Shown here piece by piece: positions 61,172 through 64,000 of a DNA stretch of 64,000 nucleotides. The notes beneath the pieces were generated by a model, which made no database searches, was not told where the DNA came from, and worked only from the letters and a program-made list of their open reading frames with translations. The stretch comes from JAEYZM01 sp943372195 (GTDB lineage Bacteria > Bacteroidota > Bacteroidia > Sphingobacteriales > Sphingobacteriaceae): positions 75,075-139,074 of the forward strand of contig CALRXS010000007.1 in assembly GCA_943372195.1 (NCBI GenBank). Direction: 5' to 3'. Both the position numbers and the translations under genes were made by a program. Within the stretch, counting starts at the first letter, position 1; each line of letters opens with the position of its first letter.

Positions 61172-62725
61172 ATGATAAAAGAAATAGAAATTGTAGTCGC
61201 CCCCGAAGATTTAAACAATGAGATTATTGTTAAACAATTAATACTCGATCATCTTCATCTAAAAGCATCTGAATTAAATGAATTCTCAATTCTTAAGCGT
61301 TCTATAGATGCTCGCTCCAAAAAAGTTGTATTCAGATTAAAGGTTCAAATCGCCACTCAAAATGACCATATTGAATCAAAGATTTTACAATTTGTTTATG
61401 CGGATGTGAGCAATCAGAAAGAGGTTTACGTGATTGGGGCCGGACCTGCGGGTATGTTTGCAGCTTTGCGTTTGATAGAATTAAATCTCAAACCAATCGT
61501 TATTGAACGTGGTAAAGATGTTAAAGAACGTCGCCGAGATTTAGCTGCTCTTAACAAAGAATTAATATTAAATCCTGAGTCAAACTATTGCTTCGGTGAA
61601 GGTGGTGCTGGTACTTACTCCGATGGTAAACTTTATACTCGTTCTACTAAACGCGGTGATGTAGATCGTATATTACATCGTTTCATTGAACATGGTGCTG
61701 ACCCCGATATTGCAATTAATACTCGTCCGCATATTGGTACTAATAAACTTCCTCAAATCATTCAAAGCTTGAGAGAGAAAATAATTGAATGTGGTGGTGA
61801 ATTTCATTTCAATACAAAACTCACCGACATTGAAATTGAATCGAATAAAATAAAATCTATTATACTCAATCATAACGAGAAAATTCATACGAATCAACTT
61901 ATACTGGCGACCGGACACTCAGCGCGTGATATATATGAATTATTACATCGAAAAAACATTTTAATAGAAGCGAAACCATTTGCACTCGGTGTAAGAATTG
62001 AACATCCGCAATCAATCATCGATCAAGTACAATACAAATGCGAAACTCGCCCTAATGAATTACCTCCTGCCTATTATAATATTGTTGAACAAATAAACGG
62101 GAAAGGAGTATTCTCATTTTGCATGTGCCCTGGTGGTATCATCGCACCATGTGCTACTAATCATAATGAAGTCGTAGTAAATGGTTGGTCACCATCTAAA
62201 AGAAATAATCATTTTGCAAACTCCGGATTAGTAGTACAAATTGATTTATCTGATATTCCAGGCGCTGCAACTAATCCGCTTGCTGCTTTCGAATATCAAC
62301 ATGCTGTTGAACAGCTCGCTTATCAACATGCAAATAATTCTATCAAAGCTCCCGCACAAAGAATAGTCGATTTTGTGAATCAAAAAGTATCGAATGATTT
62401 GCCAGAAAATTCTTACTTACCCGGACTTACATCAGCTAATTTACATGAGGTATTACCATTACATGTATCATCCAGATTAAAACAAGCCTTACCAGTTTTC
62501 GGCAAGAAGATGAAAGGTTATTTTTCGAACGAAGGTGTTTTAGTAGGAGTAGAGTCGCGTACATCATCGGCGGTAAGAATACCACGTGATCGTGAAACAT
62601 TCGAACACACACAAATCAAAGGTTTATATCCATGTGCAGAAGGTGCAGGTTATGCGGGTGGCATTGTCTCAGCAGCGATTGATGGCGAACGCTGCGCCGA
62701 AGCATTGGCGCTGAAGCGCGTATAA
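61172..62725 (+). CDS. FAD-dependent oxidoreductase of unknown substrate
   Basis: A 517-aa protein of the family often annotated as NAD(FAD)-utilizing dehydrogenase. A small N-terminal domain (~1-85) precedes the FAD motif VYVIGAGPAGMFAALRLIEL near 88 and ERRRDLAALNKE. Then GEGGAGTYSDGKLYTR near 147, HIGTNKLPQII, ATGHSARDIYELL, and FSFCMCPGGIIAP near 315. The end YPCAEGAGYAGGIVSAAIDGERCAEAL closes the fold. No pathway context is visible. The last codons are followed directly by a repeat array. Confidence 0.9.
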   Translation: MIKEIEIVVAPEDLNNEIIVKQLILDHLHLKASELNEFSILKRSIDARSKKVVFRLKVQIATQNDHIESKILQFVYADVSNQKEVYVIGAGPAGMFAALRLIELNLKPIVIERGKDVKERRRDLAALNKELILNPESNYCFGEGGAGTYSDGKLYTRSTKRGDVDRILHRFIEHGADPDIAINTRPHIGTNKLPQIIQSLREKIIECGGEFHFNTKLTDIEIESNKIKSIILNHNEKIHTNQLILATGHSARDIYELLHRKNILIEAKPFALGVRIEHPQSIIDQVQYKCETRPNELPPAYYNIVEQINGKGVFSFCMCPGGIIAPCATNHNEVVVNGWSPSKRNNHFANSGLVVQIDLSDIPGAATNPLAAFEYQHAVEQLAYQHANNSIKAPAQRIVDFVNQKVSNDLPENSYLPGLTSANLHEVLPLHVSSRLKQALPVFGKKMKGYFSNEGVLVGVESRTSSAVRIPRDRETFEHTQIKGLYPCAEGAGYAGGIVSAAIDGERCAEALALKRV

Positions 62726-62726
62726 C

Positions 62727-62754
62727 GTATTCAGTATTCAGTATTCAGTATTCC
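62727..62754. repeat. 7-bp tandem array, GTATTCA type
   Basis: Three GTATTCA units and GTATTCC, then GATGTGC. On the minus strand this reads GCACATCGGAATAC followed by TGAATAC units, an inverted copy of the arrays and flank at 1796-1832 and 63074-63108. Confidence 0.9.
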
Positions 62755-62786
62755 GATGTGCTAACTTTTAAGTATCTTGCTCTCTC

Positions 62787-62814
62787 AATACTCATTACCC
62801 AATACATTACTACT
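62787..62814. repeat. Degenerate 7-bp array in the leader of the 55-aa gene
   Basis: Units AATACTC, ATTACCC, AATACAT and TACTACT run directly into ATG 62815. It is the most degenerate of the arrays but keeps the TAC core in register. Confidence 0.6.
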
Positions 62815-62982
62815 ATGGATAAAGTAATCTACCGCAAAGAAATCATCCGCAACGGCATCAGCTTCGGCTCAGTATTAGCAATCGTTGTAAGTTATACACT
62901 CAACAAAAGCATACTATGGGCAATCGTGCACGGCCTTTTGGGCTGGATCTACGTATTGTACTACATTATACGTTACTATTAA
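62815..62982 (+). CDS. Small membrane protein, 55 aa
   Basis: ATG 62815 is preferred over an in-frame TTG/GTG-type extension because the upstream part is repeat sequence. The protein has a basic start (MDKVIYRKEIIRNG) and two hydrophobic helices (SFGSVLAIVVSYTL and ILWAIVHGLLGWIYVLYYIIRYY). The HGLLGWIYVLYY pattern is familiar from short Bacteroidota membrane proteins. No function is known to me. It lies between two pairs of repeat arrays. Confidence 0.65.
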   Translation: MDKVIYRKEIIRNGISFGSVLAIVVSYTLNKSILWAIVHGLLGWIYVLYYIIRYY

Positions 62983-63013
62983 AAAACTAAATATTTTTTG
63001 ATTTGTTCTATTT

Positions 63014-63052
63014 CTAGTTACCGGTTACTAGTAACTAGTCACCAGTAATTAG
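63014..63052. repeat. 7-bp tandem array, CTAGTTA type
   Basis: Five units from CTAGTTA and CCGGTTA to CCAGTAA and a closing TTAG. Both edges (TTTCTAGTTA and TTAG) are the same as in the array at 17848-17886. Confidence 0.85.
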
Positions 63053-63080
63053 AATGGTATCCCCTCAAATTTCGCACATC

Positions 63081-63108
63081 GGAATACGGAATACTGACTA
63101 CTGAATAC
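63081..63108. repeat. 7-bp tandem array, GGAATAC/TGAATAC type
   Basis: Two GGAATAC units, TGACTAC and TGAATAC, in the leader of the CoA-binding gene. The left flank (CAAATTT-C-GCACATCGG) matches the flank of the array at 1803. Confidence 0.85.
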
Positions 63109-63129
63109 AATTTTAAATATCCAATACAA

Positions 63130-63486
63130 ATGAAGACTATAGTTTTGGGCGCGAGCAACAACCCTTCACGCTATTCATATAAAGCAGTGCAGAGTTTATT
63201 AAAACATCAACACGAAGTAATACCCGTATCAAATAAAAAAGAAGAGGTATTAGGATTAGAAATAAAAAGTATAGAAACAATTCCTTCGGATGTTGATACT
63301 TTGACGCTGTATGTTGGACCTCAAAATCAATCACATTACATAGATTATATACTAAACGTAAATCCGAGAAGAGTAATCTTTAATCCTGGTACCGAAAACG
63401 ACGAATTAGTTGAAAAATTAACAGAAAAAGGCATAGAATGTATAGAGGCATGCACATTAGTGATGCTTGCGACGAATCAATATTGA
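63130..63486 (+). CDS. CoA-binding domain protein (YccU-like)
   Basis: A 118-aa stand-alone CoA-binding Rossmann protein. TIVLGASNNPSRYSYKAVQSLLKHQHEVIPVSNKKEEVLG covers the nucleotide loop. LTLYVGPQNQSHYIDYILNVNPRRVIFNPGTEND and IECIEACTLVMLATNQY complete the family pattern. Family members may bind CoA or protect it as a mixed disulfide; the specific role here is unknown. Confidence 0.9.
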   Translation: MKTIVLGASNNPSRYSYKAVQSLLKHQHEVIPVSNKKEEVLGLEIKSIETIPSDVDTLTLYVGPQNQSHYIDYILNVNPRRVIFNPGTENDELVEKLTEKGIECIEACTLVMLATNQY

Positions 63487-63534
63487 AATTTTATTACTCA
63501 TTACCAGCCTATTCAGCCAATAATCAAAAAAAAC

Positions 63535-63565
63535 TTTGGAATTGCAGTTAGTCTTGTTACCTTTG
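63535..63565 (+). promoter_or_regulatory. rrn promoter P1
   Basis: TTTG (63535-63538), exactly 19 bases, TACCTTTG (63558-63565): a perfect match to the Bacteroidota TTTG-N19-TAnnTTTG consensus. Confidence 0.85.
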
Positions 63566-63587
63566 CAACCCCGCAAGGGATATAAGA

Positions 63588-63597
63588 GTTCTTTAAA
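63588..63597 (+). promoter_or_regulatory. boxA-like element after P1
   Basis: GTTCTTTAAA resembles the rRNA antitermination boxA and the GTTCTTTGA seen before 16S genes in Bacteroidota. Confidence 0.5.
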
Positions 63598-63679
63598 TTT
63601 AAATATTAACAACGAATCAAAGCTTTAACAACTGGTTAACAGTTACTTAAAGAAATGGTCAAAAAAACTTAATATTTAT

Positions 63680-63710
63680 TTTGCAATACTAAAAAACATT
63701 TCTACTTTTG
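63680..63710 (+). promoter_or_regulatory. rrn promoter P2
   Basis: TTTG (63680-63683), exactly 19 bases, TACTTTTG (63703-63710): a second perfect consensus promoter 145 bp after P1. Confidence 0.85.
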
Positions 63711-63853
63711 CAGTCCCCAAACGAGGGGTACTTAATTAAGTGAAAAGTAAAATAGAAAAGGGAAAAAAGGGAGAGAGGGAAAAGGTTAGTGAATAGAAAC
63801 GAGTGGATCGAGCCCACAACTAACAGCGATACTAAACGAGAGGTTTGGTAAAA

Positions 63854-63862
63854 GTTCTTTGA
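63854..63862 (+). promoter_or_regulatory. boxA-like antitermination element after P2
   Basis: GTTCTTTGA, about 105 bases before the 16S start, the position where this conserved motif occurs in Bacteroidota rrn leaders. Confidence 0.6.
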
Positions 63863-63887
63863 GATGTACTATGTAGCATAGCGGGCA

Positions 63888-63905
63888 GAAACACTACGGT
63901 GTTTC
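63888..63905 (+). other. Leader hairpin with cUACGg tetraloop
   Basis: GAAACAC (63888-63894), UACG, GTGTTTC (63899-63905): a perfect 7-bp stem closed by a C-G pair around UACG, a very stable UNCG-type tetraloop. It could act as boxB-like or as a processing signal. Confidence 0.6.
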
Positions 63906-63966
63906 AGCCAAGAAAGTCAATAATAAAAAAAATAATCTTAGTTAAGATTAAACTTAAAGTTTTATA

Positions 63967-64000
63967 CAACGGAGAGTTTGATCCTGGCTCAGGATGAACG
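63967..64000 (+). rRNA. rrs: 16S ribosomal RNA, 5' end only
   Basis: AGAGTTTGATCCTGGCTCAG (63974-63993) is the universal 5' segment of 16S (the 27F site), followed by GATGAACG. The gene start is placed about seven bases before it by comparison with E. coli. It runs off the window. Confidence 0.97.

Larger units (their letters stand above)
63487..63966 (+). other. rrn promoter and 16S leader region
   Basis: No ORF. Contains two consensus promoters, two boxA-like elements, a purine-rich stretch (~63740-63790) and a cUACGg-capped hairpin, ending at the 16S gene. Details are in the separate entries. Confidence 0.8.

Noticed and set aside
31..63108. The short repeats as CRISPR arrays
   Set aside because: The period is 7-8 bases without spacers, and no cas genes are present.

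Overview
The window comes from an AT-rich member of the Bacteroidota. The evidence is a full-length SprA, T9SS-type C-terminal domains, a SusC-type TonB receptor with an N-terminal carboxypeptidase-like domain, TAnnTTTG-type -7 promoter elements, and rRNA promoters that match the TTTG-N19-TAnnTTTG consensus exactly. The gene content would fit Chitinophagia/Saprospiria-like lineages, but the window alone does not fix the class. No phage, insertion sequence, CRISPR array or tRNA was seen. The window ends about 34 bases into a 16S rRNA gene.

Layout. 1-1.9 kb: a T9SS cargo protein and repeat-rich spacers. 1.9-12.9 kb: maeB-ruvA-sprA-gcvH-vanZ-like gene and a tiny lipoprotein, all on +. 12.9-16 kb: feoAB and an SprT-like metalloprotein. 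16-19.2 kb, all on -: an accessory segment with a HigBA toxin-antitoxin pair and two Crp/Fnr regulators, each followed by a palindrome and one target gene. 19.2-26.5 kb, all on -: M28 peptidase, cysS, then mutL-rhomboid-rhomboid-EEP. 26.6-30.7 kb: an exported GH3/beta-lactamase fusion, a 57-aa conserved gene and an SDR-type threonine dehydrogenase. 30.8-34.9 kb: a giant lamin-tail-domain exported protein. 35-42.8 kb, +: asd, carotenoid genes (crtD-like, cruF-like, crtZ) with ispH inside, a TonB receptor and hemH. 42.9-44.9 kb, -: kdtA and an outer-membrane protein. 44.9-50.2 kb, +: sugar-nucleotide genes (ugd, uxs, galE, rfbB) and a CpsB-like phosphatase. 50.2-55.7 kb: FtsX/MacB permease, A-type Fe-S protein, a membrane-anchored protein, mutase large subunit and a 5'-nucleotidase split into two genes. 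56-63.5 kb: dnaA, an orphan histidine kinase, lemA with two TPM-domain genes, a FAD protein and two small genes. 63.5-64 kb: the rrn promoter and leader region.

The most unusual feature is a family of short degenerate tandem arrays, nearly all with a 7-bp period. There are sixteen arrays in eleven intergenic gaps. The unit sequence differs from place to place, yet every unit keeps a TAC/GTA core. Some arrays face each other and form long hairpins, some share a longer flank (GCACATCGG), and several supply the last codons and stop of the neighbouring gene.

The second notable structure is the pair of Crp/Fnr modules. In both, a 14-bp palindrome of the TTGnC-N4-nnCAA type lies exactly 36.5 bp (centre to last G) upstream of a -7-like element that has no -33 partner. 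The implied leaders are also nearly identical (18-19 nt). This looks like two copies of one activator-target design, with the regulator gene directly upstream of its target.

Functions were assigned by reading motifs only. No database search was run. Gene symbols are given where the family is recognisable.
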